This document shows, piece after piece, positions 17,573 through 25,052 of a stretch of 64,000 bases of DNA; positions within the stretch are counted from its first letter, which is position 1, and each line of letters begins with the position of its first letter. Origin of the DNA: NORP240 sp942492445 (lineage in GTDB: Bacteria; Pseudomonadota; Gammaproteobacteria; Pseudomonadales; Pseudohongiellaceae); NCBI GenBank assembly GCA_942492445.1, contig CALOEW010000076.1:11499-75498 (forward strand), given 5' to 3'. The notes beneath the pieces were generated by a model that saw only the letters and a program-made list of their open reading frames with translations, made no database searches and had not been told where the DNA came from. A program made the position numbers and the translations under genes.

Positions 17573-18347
17573 CGCTGGAGGCCTTGAAGAAAGCGGTAAT
17601 AACCATGTCCTTCCTGAGCCCCATGGCGGAGGCGCTGGGATTGGTGATGACGGCATTGAGAGTCTTGTCGTCACCGATATCGATAATGACATCGGTATTC
17701 ACCTTGCCCGCAACCAGCCGGGCGATTCGGCCCGGGATTATATTCCTGGCGCTGACTGTCAGTGTCGGACTGCTGCTTAACAGCACCGAGGAGGCTTTGA
17801 CCAGTGCCAGCAGCGCTCTGCCCGGACTGGCATCCAGATTGATCCGGCTTGGTTCGGTGATTATGGCTACCAGCGAGACCCTGTCGTTGACTTTCAAGGT
17901 GATCTCCGCGTTCACCGCCCCCGGCTGCACGGCAGTGACGGTGCCCAGAAACTGATTACCGGCGCTGCTGACCAGCTGATTGCTCCTGACAAAACGGGTC
18001 AGGTCATCGAGGCGTCCGATATTCACACCCAGCCGGCTGACAAACTCGCTGTGCTGTTCCTGCAACAGGGAAAAACCTGCCAGCAGGCTCTTCCCGTGGG
18101 CCGTAAGGTGAGTGCCACCGCCCTGGCTGCCACCTGCCGACCGGGTTACCAGTGGACGTGCCGAAAGGTTGTTCATCCGGTCCAGACGTTCCCAGGCAGT
18201 CTTGTAGCTGATGCCGAGTTCCCTGGCCGCTGCGCTGATGGAACCGGTTTCGTTGATGGCACCCAGCAATTTCAGCTGCTCCAGGGCGAATGAGTCACCA
18301 CTCGAGTCTGCAGCCAGCCAGATCTGGCCCTCCAGTTTATTGGGCAT
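17553..18347 (-). CDS. modE: Molybdate-responsive transcriptional regulator ModE
   Basis: A 264-residue protein. The N-terminal winged helix is typical of ModE (FALEQLKLLGAINETGSISAAARELGISYKTAWERLDRMNNL, then GGSQGGGTHLT). Two tandem Mop/TOBE domains follow (SAGNQFLGTVTAVQPGAVNAEITLKV and LTVSARNIIPGRIARLVAGKVNTDVII). This architecture binds molybdate and represses mod genes. The convergent arrangement with modC and the palindrome at 14760-14783 make it the probable regulator of the adjacent operon. Confidence 0.93.
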   Translation of the reverse strand: MPNKLEGQIWLAADSSGDSFALEQLKLLGAINETGSISAAARELGISYKTAWERLDRMNNLSARPLVTRSAGGSQGGGTHLTAHGKSLLAGFSLLQEQHSEFVSRLGVNIGRLDDLTRFVRSNQLVSSAGNQFLGTVTAVQPGAVNAEITLKVNDRVSLVAIITEPSRINLDASPGRALLALVKASSVLLSSSPTLTVSARNIIPGRIARLVAGKVNTDVIIDIGDDKTLNAVITNPSASAMGLRKDMVITAFFKASSVILLAG

Positions 18348-18823
18348 TCACGCCTCCAGGACGAGTTGAAACCTTGCAGCAACCTGGGTCACGATACGCA
18401 CCTGTGGTGACCCTCAAATGCCGTGCCGGCTTATATTTTCCCACACACCGAGAACCGGTTCCTAGCCCGCTTCCTTACCAGTCCGACCTCCCAAGAGCCC
18501 GAAGGAATGTCTTATCCTGCCTTAGAAAAGAGAATTATCCTATTGAATTATAAATAATTTTAATATTCATTCTAGTCCAAGATATGACACGTGTCGGGGC
18601 TGGAAAATTGTCATCGTCAGCAGGACCCGTTGCCGGGTTCCAGTATCTGTTCAAGGGGGCTGGTAACCAGACTGGCAGCACCTGTGCTTGCATTAATTGC
18701 AGTGCCGGTTCATGGTATCGGCAATTGCAGGCCGATCCGGCCAGTGAAGGATTGCCGAAATCAGGCTGCGCCTGCATGCGCAAACCCGCTCCGGGTGGAA
18801 CGACAAATGACAGGAGACTTCTC
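18348..18823. other. Divergent intergenic region modE / cupin
   Basis: No convincing gene. It has an AT-rich block around 18540-18580 that may hold a promoter. An open frame joins the cupin gene from 18584 but lacks a start signal and is not protein-like. Confidence 0.35.
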
Positions 18824-19354
18824 ATGCACAACCGAACTCTGGCCACTGTAGCGTTCAGCTCGCTGATAATGCCATTGCTGGTGCTCGCCCAGACGACACC
18901 GGCGCCGGAACTGCCTCCCATTGCGACCGACGTCACCGCGCTGGATATTCGACACTTCATCGATGCCCTGCCCAGAGACCGGGTCAGTGATCGTCCCATC
19001 CGGGTAGTCGAGGTGACCGGCGACTACCGGGTCGGTGTGTATGGCGTCTACCGGCCGCTGGGGGTGGCTGGCGACGCAAATCTGCATCGTGTGGACACCA
19101 CCGAGATCTATTACATGCTGAAAGGCGAGGCCACACTGGTGACCGGAGGTACGCTCATTGATCCGTATCAACCGGAGACGTCTGCTACCAGTTTGCGCGG
19201 CACGGGAATCGAGGGCGGCGTAAGCCGCCGAATTGTGCCCGGCGATGTGGTGATTATTCCTGGGCACACGCCACACTGGTGGAGTGAATTGCACAGTGAC
19301 ATCGAGTACCTGATTTTCCGGCCGGACCCGGATCGACGCCTGAGCCTGCGCTAG
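18824..19354 (+). CDS. Exported cupin-domain protein
   Basis: ATG 18824 is chosen for its AGGAGA site 8 nt upstream and the signal peptide it exposes (residues 1-22, ending VLAQ). The 176-residue product has a cupin core: DANLHRVDTTEIYYMLKGEATLVTGG (motif 1) and RRIVPGDVVIIPGHTPHWWSEL (motif 2), with His residues suited to metal binding. Its role is unknown. The TAG stop is part of the CTAG that flanks terminal repeat copy 4, so the C-terminus may be truncated. Confidence 0.8.
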   Translation: MHNRTLATVAFSSLIMPLLVLAQTTPAPELPPIATDVTALDIRHFIDALPRDRVSDRPIRVVEVTGDYRVGVYGVYRPLGVAGDANLHRVDTTEIYYMLKGEATLVTGGTLIDPYQPETSATSLRGTGIEGGVSRRIVPGDVVIIPGHTPHWWSELHSDIEYLIFRPDPDRRLSLR

Positions 19355-19397
19355 GGAACCTCTGATTAAGTCCCACAATGTTCTGCGGGAGTCTGTC
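19351..19397 (+). repeat. CTAG plus IS5-like terminal repeat, left end of a 2.5-kb unit (copy 4)
   Basis: CTAG (19351-19354) is followed by GGAACCTCTGATTAA (19355-19369) and, after a short spacer, TGTTCTGCGGGAGTCTGTC (19379-19397). An inverted partner with the same spacing lies at 21844-21886. Confidence 0.75.
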
Positions 19398-19496
19398 GGG
19401 TGTTGCTGTGAGGCGCCGTGCGCCGGGAATGGCCACTCCCTTGCCAAGCACGGCAACGAAGCAGCGACTCCCGACAGGCCCCGCCCGAAGGGGCCT
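19393..19496. repeat. Nested inverted repeats downstream of the left end
   Basis: CTGTCGGG (19393-19400) pairs with CCCGACAG (19470-19477), and AGGCCCC (19476-19482) with GGGGCCT (19490-19496). The first pair could form a long-range stem and the second a compact hairpin without a T-run. No gene is visible here. Whether it is transcribed is unknown. Confidence 0.4.
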
Positions 19497-19571
19497 TCAG
19501 GCAACTCCGCTGGCTTCACAATTCTGAGCGGTTGGCGGCCTGGGATACCCCGGGGCGGTAAAACCGTCAAC

Positions 19572-20081
19572 TCAACGTTCCACCACTTCGTACATCCAGG
19601 TGCGGCCGTCGGTCACTTCAGAGGCATCCACACCCAGACTGTCGCCATACTTGCGGCTGAACTCGCGCAGCACCGGCTCGATATCCGAACCGCTGATGAC
19701 GCGGTCGAAGCGCAGTTGATAAAGCCGGTTGTCAATCCTGACGAGGACCCGGTCATCCGCTTCGATGTAGTGGGGCCACTGTTTCCAAAGGGCACCGTAA
19801 CCGGTCGTCATGTAACCGCTGACAATAAACAGGCGTCCGTCGTGGACTGCCAGCCACACTGTCCGTGAGCGCGCCGGGACGAGGGTTTGAAACTCGATGG
19901 TGTCACGGTCCTTCAGGAAGCTCCAGTCATCCGGGGCCGGACTGAGTTCACCACTCCTGAACGGCCCTCCGCTGATGATTGCCAGTGGGCCGTCATGGAA
20001 ACGCATGGCCACCAGAAAGATGACTGCCGCCAGCAAAACGGTCAATACAGTGACGAACAGTCGTCTAAAAAACGTGAGCAC
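19572..20081 (-). CDS. Unknown membrane-anchored protein
   Basis: A 169-residue protein with one N-terminal membrane segment (LFVTVLTVLLAAVIFLVAM) and a soluble, probably periplasmic domain. Conserved-looking stretches are FHDGPLAIISGGPFRSGEL, EFQTLVPARSRTVWLAVHDGRLFIVSGYM and LWKQWPHYIEADDRVLVRIDNRLYQLRFDRV. The fold looks beta-rich. I do not recognise a named family. It is the only minus-strand gene inside the repeat-bounded unit. Confidence 0.7.
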   Translation of the reverse strand: MLTFFRRLFVTVLTVLLAAVIFLVAMRFHDGPLAIISGGPFRSGELSPAPDDWSFLKDRDTIEFQTLVPARSRTVWLAVHDGRLFIVSGYMTTGYGALWKQWPHYIEADDRVLVRIDNRLYQLRFDRVISGSDIEPVLREFSRKYGDSLGVDASEVTDGRTWMYEVVER

Positions 20082-20162
20082 GGTATTTCCCCGGAATGTC
20101 CGATGAGTGTAGGCTGAACGTTACCATTTTCCGCCCTGCATCAGAAGCGTTGAGACAGAGAC

Positions 20163-20678
20163 ATGTTGTACCGAGTCATGCTACAGCAATTCAGGAAATC
20201 GTTGGTTACGGTAGCGGCCGTGTTGCTGCTTGTCAGTATGCCAGCCTGCACCCACTCTGCACCGGACATCACCCGGATTTCATTGCAGCGCACCGCCTGC
20301 TTTGGCATCTGTCCGGTCTATACCGTTGCCATTTATCCGGATGGGCTGGTGGAGTTTCACGGTGAACGCTTCGTCGAGTCGGAAGGCGATTTCCGCCACC
20401 GGGTTGATCCCGACGCCTTTGCCAGGCTGGCGGCGTTCGCCGCGGACATGGATTTCTTTGGCCTGCAGGAGGAATACCGTTTTCAGACTGGGCCCGGCGG
20501 CGAGCGGATAGTGGTATCGGATCTGCCATCACGTATCACCACGGTCGAGAAATCAGGGCGGTCGAAATCCGTACTGAACTATTTCGGTGGACCGGAACTG
20601 CTGGCGGAGTTTGAAACCCTGATCGATCAACTTTCCGGGACCGCAAGGTGGATCGGGCAGCGCTCTCCGTCCCTGTAG
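20163..20678 (+). CDS. DUF6438-type lipoprotein
   Basis: A 171-residue protein. A hydrophobic N-terminus ends in LVSMPAC, a plausible lipobox. The mature part begins ITRISLQRTACFGICPVYTVAIYPDGLVEFHGERFV, the hallmark of DUF6438 (Arg-Thr-x-Cys-Phe-Gly-x-Cys-Pro-x-Tyr), with two Cys that may form a disulfide or bind a ligand. Function unknown. An alternative start is the ATG 15 nt downstream. Confidence 0.75.
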   Translation: MLYRVMLQQFRKSLVTVAAVLLLVSMPACTHSAPDITRISLQRTACFGICPVYTVAIYPDGLVEFHGERFVESEGDFRHRVDPDAFARLAAFAADMDFFGLQEEYRFQTGPGGERIVVSDLPSRITTVEKSGRSKSVLNYFGGPELLAEFETLIDQLSGTARWIGQRSPSL

Positions 20679-20776
20679 TCACCACGCCGCCTGAGGGGAG
20701 GGCAGCAGGGACTTTTGACAATGAGCAGGAAGGCGGGCACAGTATCCGTCACTGAAACCCTGAACTGGAAAGAGGC

Positions 20777-21034
20777 ATGACCATGGAAGCAAACAGTCTG
20801 ATCGCCGTCCTGCTCATCGGCGCCATTGCCGGGTGGCTGGCCGGCAAGATTCTCAAAGGCAAAGGATTCGGCCTGGTAGGCAATATTGTCGTTGGGATCG
20901 TCGGCGCACTGGTGGGTGGATTACTGTTCGGAATGCTGGGTATCAGCGCCGGTGGAGTGCTGGGTTCCATCATCACGGCTACCGTTGGCGCGGTGGTGTT
21001 GCTCTACGTAGTGAGCCTCATCAAAAGAGTCTGA
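20777..21034 (+). CDS. GlsB/YeaQ/YmgE family stress-response membrane protein
   Basis: An 85-residue, highly hydrophobic protein with three membrane segments rich in Gly: LIAVLLIGAIAGWLAGKILKGKGFGLVGNIVVGIVGALVGGLLFGMLGISAGGVLGSIITATVGAVVLLYVVSLI. This is the transglycosylase-associated (YeaQ/GlsB) family, often stress-induced, with no defined biochemical activity. A second ATG lies two codons downstream. GGAAAGAGG precedes the start. Confidence 0.88.
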   Translation: MTMEANSLIAVLLIGAIAGWLAGKILKGKGFGLVGNIVVGIVGALVGGLLFGMLGISAGGVLGSIITATVGAVVLLYVVSLIKRV

Positions 21035-21357
21035 GCCGGGCCAATCACTCTATGACCAGGTATGCAGGGAATGTATCCGGTAAGCCCTAGTCGTGCTCCA
21101 GGAGACGAGGAAAGGAATAGATCGCTTCCAACTCGATATCACCCCGAAAATGGAGAATCAACGGAGAGTTGGAGAATAGCCTTCTACAACTCTGTCGATT
21201 TAATCTGCCGGGATTACATTCTGCGCCAGCCCCCGCGGGCTGCCGCCTTCGAGCACAATCCCGCTACCAGGCAGCACGGATATCGTGCTATGTTCACACT
21301 CCGTTTTCTGCATCCGTCAGTGTCAACCCTGGTTGCTTCGAAAGGCATTAGACTGTT
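21035..21357. other. Intergenic region, nothing assigned
   Basis: I see no protein-like frame, RNA gene or clear terminator. Promoter elements for the next small exported protein are expected here. Confidence 0.3.
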
Positions 21358-21792
21358 ATGAATAAAGGCTTCAGTTTCGTCGTGGCCGTAGTGAGTTTCT
21401 GTTGCACGGTATCGCTGACCGCACAGGAATCGAATTTCACCATCACCAACTGGCGTGACGGCACATCGATGGGCTGCACCTACATTTTCGAACCTTCGGC
21501 AGTCGTATCCTGGGACGGACAGGGGGCACCGCCGGTTACGGTCGAAGACGTGAACAGAGTGGTACTGAATTGGGTTGCCGGGCAACAATTGAGCCTGGTG
21601 ATGATCTCAAACTACCGCCTCGCTCTGACCTACGACGTTCGCAGGGCCGGCTCACGTTTACCCGTGCAGGCATGGTTTATCGATCTCGTCGTTATTCCGA
21701 CCGCCGGAAGGGCGCCTGTTTACCGAAGCGATGTAGAGAGAAAACTGGCAATCTCATTTAACGAGACAATTATAGAACCAACCTGCGATTGA
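21358..21792 (+). CDS. Unknown exported protein
   Basis: A 144-residue protein with a signal peptide (FVVAVVSFCCTVSLTAQ). The mature part has three Cys and mostly beta-type sequence (FTITNWRDGTSMGCTYIFEPSAVVSW, RAGSRLPVQAWFIDLVVIP). No family recognised. It is the last gene inside the repeat-bounded unit at 19355-21886. Confidence 0.6.
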   Translation: MNKGFSFVVAVVSFCCTVSLTAQESNFTITNWRDGTSMGCTYIFEPSAVVSWDGQGAPPVTVEDVNRVVLNWVAGQQLSLVMISNYRLALTYDVRRAGSRLPVQAWFIDLVVIPTAGRAPVYRSDVERKLAISFNETIIEPTCD

Positions 21793-21843
21793 ATTCCCGG
21801 TTCTGTTTTCGCATTGATCAACCTGTGCCACGTGACGTGACCT

Positions 21844-21886
21844 GACAGACTCCCGCAGAACAGTGCCGTGATCAATCAGAGATATC
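21844..21886 (-). repeat. Right end of the 2.5-kb repeat-bounded unit
   Basis: On the minus strand it reads a degenerate outer end, then CTCTGATT (21881-21874), an 11-nt spacer and TGTTCTGCGGGAGTCTGTC (21862-21844). The last block is a perfect 19-bp inverted copy of 19379-19397, and the spacer length matches the left end exactly. The outermost bases have drifted (GATAT for GGAAC). Confidence 0.7.
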
Positions 21887-21950
21887 TTGGATCCATCTGG
21901 CTGATTTCTGGACATTCTTCCGGTTAACAATTCAAGAACAAGGGGCATGC

Positions 21951-22139
21951 ATGCAAATTCTGGCGATGTCATGGCTGATTCTGTATTCAGGCATAGTGAT
22001 TCTGGGTGTAGTACTGGCTATTCTGTTGGTTTCCTATCAAAAGAAAATTGCGGAAACCCAGGAAAGGATGCTGGCAACGCAACAGGAGGTTGCCAGGCAA
22101 CTTGGAATTATTGCCTCTCGGTTGCATAACCTCGACTGA
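21951..22139 (+). CDS. Small single-pass membrane protein with coiled-coil tail
   Basis: A 62-residue protein preceded by AAGGGG 6 nt upstream. One membrane helix (WLILYSGIVILGVVLAILLVSY) is followed by a charged amphipathic tail (QKKIAETQERMLATQQEVARQLGIIASRLHNLD). No family recognised. Its size and topology are like small membrane regulatory peptides, but no partner is evident. Confidence 0.5.
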   Translation: MQILAMSWLILYSGIVILGVVLAILLVSYQKKIAETQERMLATQQEVARQLGIIASRLHNLD

Positions 22140-22376
22140 AAACCCACTGCTTTATCGCTGGTGACGGACCCTAAGCTACTCATTGAACAACTGTCCCGCA
22201 AGCTGACATAAACAATGAACCATCAAGACGCAGCAATGCGATCTGGATTGTTTAAGGAACCGGTGCTTTAGTATTGCCTGCAGACTACGGGCCACTCTCC
22301 AGTGAGTGCACGAAGGTACGCCATTCCCTGTTAAACTACAGGAATCCCTGAATAGCGTTGGTGTTGGTACTTGACG

Positions 22377-22982
22377 ATGAAATTTGGAACAAACGTAATT
22401 TTCGTTCTTCCGGCCTTTCTTTCTTCAATTGTTTCAGCCCAGATTCCGCTTGAAATCTACACAGAGTTGAGCAGAAGTTTGTCCCTTGAGAGAGAGCCAG
22501 CGTTAAAACTTGAAGGAGCACAATACATACTGGAAGAGGGGGATGAGTACCAAAAATATCTCATATTGGATGAGGCTGCCATTGCGGCACTGGACTCCGG
22601 ACACTTTGATTTAGCGGTACAATATGCCCGGGAGTTGTTACTTCAGTCCGAAAATCGCAGCTTCGGGTGGAACTTCGGAAATGCGGTTTTCAATGCCAAT
22701 CATATCTTAGGCCTGGTTTCCTTTTTGAACGAAGACTACGAAAAGGCAAAGACCTATCTGTTACAGGCCGGAAGCACCGTTGGATCTCCTCAGTTGAATA
22801 CCTTTGGTCCCGGTATGCGGTTAGCATTCAGTTTGCTGGAAGCAGGCGAGGAAGAAGCAGTCATCCGATATCTTGAGTTATGTAGAGTATTCTGGCGTTC
22901 TGAAGATGGAAGAATCGATCGCTGGATCAAGGATATTGAAGAAGGAAAAATACCCTACTTCGAAGGAATGCAGGTCCGCTGA
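22377..22982 (+). CDS. Unknown exported protein with TPR-like helices
   Basis: ATG 22377 is preferred to an in-frame TTG two codons earlier. The 201-residue product starts with a signal peptide (VIFVLPAFLSSIVSAQ). The remainder is helical, with spacing that resembles tetratricopeptide hairpins (AAIAALDSGHFDLAVQYARELLLQ; NHILGLVSFLNEDYEKAKTYLLQAG; MRLAFSLLEAGEEEAVIRYLELC). Probably a periplasmic interaction protein. Function unknown. Confidence 0.65.
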   Translation: MKFGTNVIFVLPAFLSSIVSAQIPLEIYTELSRSLSLEREPALKLEGAQYILEEGDEYQKYLILDEAAIAALDSGHFDLAVQYARELLLQSENRSFGWNFGNAVFNANHILGLVSFLNEDYEKAKTYLLQAGSTVGSPQLNTFGPGMRLAFSLLEAGEEEAVIRYLELCRVFWRSEDGRIDRWIKDIEEGKIPYFEGMQVR

Positions 22983-23041
22983 AAAGGCGCTGATCCAGAC
23001 GGTGATTTGCTTTCTTCAAAAGAGGCTCATAAACTTGCGCT

Positions 23042-23476
23042 ATGGCCAGATCCCTGATGATCTTTGTGTTTCTTATTATCCACGGGCTGGAAGCAGCAGC
23101 CCATGATGCAGACCAGATAGACTACGACAATAATGCCCTGCTTACTATTGAGGGAGAAATAGTAAGTCTCGATTGGACCAACCCCCATGTGATAATCGGA
23201 CTTGAATCCAGGGATAACAGCGGCGCTACTGTTACCTGGTTTGTACAAGCCGGAACTCCAAACACGCTCTTGAGAGAGGGAATAAACCGGCATTCATTGC
23301 GGGCTCGAGAGACGATCCTGGGTATAGGCGCTTCTGGCGCAGCCTCCAGTCCGGGTGCCGCCGTTGTCGTTTCAGGTTTTCTGATCACAAATCTTCCCTG
23401 CAACCAGACCTGCGGCCTGTTGGGAAGTGATATTACATTCTCCGACGGAAGAACCAGGTCAATCCTGATGGCTTAA
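23042..23476 (+). CDS. DUF6152-family exported protein
   Basis: A 144-residue protein with a short signal peptide (MARSLMIFVFLIIHGLEAAAHD). The body has the DUF6152 signature: LLTIEGEIVSLDWTNPHVIIGLESRD, then GATVTWFVQAGTPNTLLREGINRHSL and GAAVVVSGFLITN. The family is of unknown function and is probably a small periplasmic beta-barrel domain. A Cys pair (LPCNQTCGL) follows. The start lies 59 nt after the previous gene. Confidence 0.75.
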   Translation: MARSLMIFVFLIIHGLEAAAHDADQIDYDNNALLTIEGEIVSLDWTNPHVIIGLESRDNSGATVTWFVQAGTPNTLLREGINRHSLRARETILGIGASGAASSPGAAVVVSGFLITNLPCNQTCGLLGSDITFSDGRTRSILMA

Positions 23477-23777
23477 TAACAATGCACCGGGGTTGATAGG
23501 TAGAAGCAGTATCCGCGTTTTCACTGTCGTTTCCCTCAGGGGCAATCCCGGTGCTTGGTTTAGCCACTGAATCAAAGACGTCCTGATCTATTTCTTTCAA
23601 CAGCTTCATGTTCATGTACTTGTGGGTTCCCCACAAGGTGGCAGAGACTTGTCGCAGTCTGGCAGCGACTGGGCCGCACAAACTTCGCGTGTTGGGTTTA
23701 AGTCTGGCTTTACTTGCTAGATGGATGCTGTACCTTTCGTCTCGATCAATCGGGGTAATTTTTCTCAAGGCTCTTTT
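23477..23777. other. Intergenic region, nothing supported
   Basis: Open frames exist on both strands, but they lack a ribosome binding site and family features. The region ends at the terminal repeat at 23778-23792. Confidence 0.3.
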
Positions 23778-23792
23778 TCAGAGGTTCCCTAG
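23778..23792 (-). repeat. IS5-like terminal repeat plus CTAG, copy 5 (11 bp conserved)
   Basis: On the minus strand CTAG (23792-23789) precedes GGAACCTCTGA (23788-23778). It is in inverted orientation to copy 4 at 19355, and both are flanked by CTAG, so the two also bound a larger 4.4-kb segment. Confidence 0.55.
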
Positions 23793-23960
23793 TATTGAGG
23801 CAGGAAGCGAAACTAACCAGCCAGCCATGGCACCCCAAATGCCTGCACACTCTGCTTGGCCAGCAACCCCCGCCATAAAGCCCGCTAAAGCTCCCGCGAC
23901 AGATCCCATAAGTACGTCGTAAACAACAACCCTCCAGAAAAACGCCCACCAAACAGGCAA
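23778..23960 (-). CDS. Small Gly-rich membrane protein, 3' end inside the terminal repeat
   Basis: 60 codons from a TTG start, with GGAG 7 nt upstream. Two membrane segments with small-residue packing (VLMGSVAGALAGFMAGVAG and GIWGAMAGWLVSLPA) make it protein-like. The last four residues and the TGA stop are encoded by the CTAG/GGAACCTCTGA repeat, so the original C-terminus is probably missing. Family unknown; it could also be a fragment of a longer protein. Confidence 0.45.
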   Translation of the reverse strand: MPVWWAFFWRVVVYDVLMGSVAGALAGFMAGVAGQAECAGIWGAMAGWLVSLPASILGNL

Positions 23961-24101
23961 CAGATTACTCCAGGATATTTTCCTTCAATTTCCTTGTCAT
24001 ATTTGCTCGCATTTTCATGAGAATCATACAGGTTAAATCTGTTTTGCAAGAAAACAACCAGGCTGAGTTGGAGTTCCATCAATCTGGTGACGGGGACTAA
24101 G

Positions 24102-24278
24102 ATGCAGAGTACTGGTAAAAATCCTGGAGCTACTCCTAACTGCGGCTTTTGCAATGAAAAACCGCTAAATCTTGCGGAAGTAGTAGCTGGCCCCAATTTA
24201 TTTAATTGCAGGAAATGTGTAATCCATGCCTGTGAATCGCATAGAGATGCCGGATTTCCAATTAAAGGAAACAAATAA
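24102..24278 (+). CDS. Stand-alone ClpX-type C4 zinc-finger protein
   Basis: ATG 24102 is preceded by a GGGGA site. The 58-residue product is almost entirely a zinc-binding domain: NCGFCNEKPLNLAEVVAGPN and then LFNCRKCVIHACE. The Cys-x2-Cys / Cys-x2-Cys pattern and the intervening V-A-G-P motif resemble the N-terminal dimerisation domain of ClpX. No AAA+ module follows. It may bind a ClpX partner or act as an adaptor, but that is inference. Confidence 0.6.
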   Translation: MQSTGKNPGATPNCGFCNEKPLNLAEVVAGPNLFNCRKCVIHACESHRDAGFPIKGNK

Positions 24279-24341
24279 TTGAGCCCCGTAAAGTCTGTTA
24301 ACGAGTTTCCGCCAGGTATAAGTAGGACTTCAGGTGCATTG

Positions 24342-24361
24342 ACGCTTTAACGTTATAGCGT
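24342..24361. promoter_or_regulatory. Palindromic operator of the RelE-like toxin-antitoxin operon
   Basis: ACGCTTTAACGTTATAGCGT is a 20-bp palindrome with nine of ten base pairs matching. It lies 28 bp before the antitoxin start and its GGAGG site (24375-24379). Ribbon-helix-helix antitoxins typically bind such sites to autoregulate. Confidence 0.6.
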
Positions 24362-24388
24362 TATTCTTCAGGTCGGAGGTGCCTTGTA

Positions 24389-24622
24389 ATGAGCGAAATG
24401 ACGAAAAGGTCCACTATCTATTTTGAGCCTGAAATTCATCACGCCTTGAGGATCAAGGCAGCCAACTCCCACCAGTCCCTGTCTGAGGTCGTGAACGAGG
24501 CTGTTCGCCTGGCTTTGCGTGAAGATTCTGAGGATTTGAACGCGTTCGAAGAACGTGCCGATGAATCCACACTGAGCTATGAAGCCTTGCTGAAAGATCT
24601 CAAGTCACATGGCAAGTTATGA
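24389..24622 (+). CDS. Ribbon-helix-helix antitoxin of a RelE-type module
   Basis: A 77-residue protein. The N-terminal half has ribbon-helix-helix features (STIYFEPEIHHALRIKAANSHQSLSEVVNEAVRLALRED); the C-terminal half is acidic and likely wraps the toxin. It should neutralise the toxin encoded immediately downstream and repress the operon through the upstream palindrome. Its last 14 bases overlap the toxin gene. GGAGG lies 9 nt before the ATG. Confidence 0.85.
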   Translation: MSEMTKRSTIYFEPEIHHALRIKAANSHQSLSEVVNEAVRLALREDSEDLNAFEERADESTLSYEALLKDLKSHGKL

Positions 24623-24872
24623 GCTTGTATTCAGGAAATCCGTTGCGAAGGACCTACGTAGCATTCCGAAAAAGGATGTTGCACGAATTCTGAAACGAAT
24701 CGACGCCTTACGCCAAGATCCTAGAGGAGAGGGGTGCGTAAAGCTTTCCGCACAGGAGCGGTATCGTGTACGCCAAGGCGTCTACCGTATTGTCTATGAG
24801 ATCCGAGACAATGAACTCATCGTCGTAGTCGTCAAAGTCAACCATCGGTCTGCAGTTTATAAGAATAGCTGA
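24609..24872 (+). CDS. RelE/ParE-family toxin
   Basis: An 87-residue basic protein with the RelE/ParE fold signature: YELVFRKSVAKDLRSIPKKDVARILKRIDAL, then RYRVRQGVYRIVYEIRDNELIVVVVKVNHRSAVY. The conserved Arg in RVRQGVYR and the basic C-terminal strand suit a RelE-type mRNA interferase. ParE-type gyrase inhibition cannot be excluded. It is translated from a start inside the antitoxin gene, typical of these modules. Confidence 0.88.
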   Translation: MASYELVFRKSVAKDLRSIPKKDVARILKRIDALRQDPRGEGCVKLSAQERYRVRQGVYRIVYEIRDNELIVVVVKVNHRSAVYKNS

Positions 24873-25052
24873 CCACGATAGGAATCCGCCTGGTAAAAGC
24901 CGCCATAGCCGCAGGATCAATTGGAGTGAAGGATATTTCTCTGAATTGTCCAATCAATCCTGTATTCAGCTTATCCCTGTCACAAATTTATTATCCCACC
25001 ACTTGTGCATCTTGTTCGTTGAGTAAAAAAGGTATATTTTATACTCATAAGT

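Noticed and set aside
18584..18823. N-terminal extension of the cupin gene
   Set aside because: A good AGGAGA site and a signal peptide place the start at 18824; the extension has no ribosome site.
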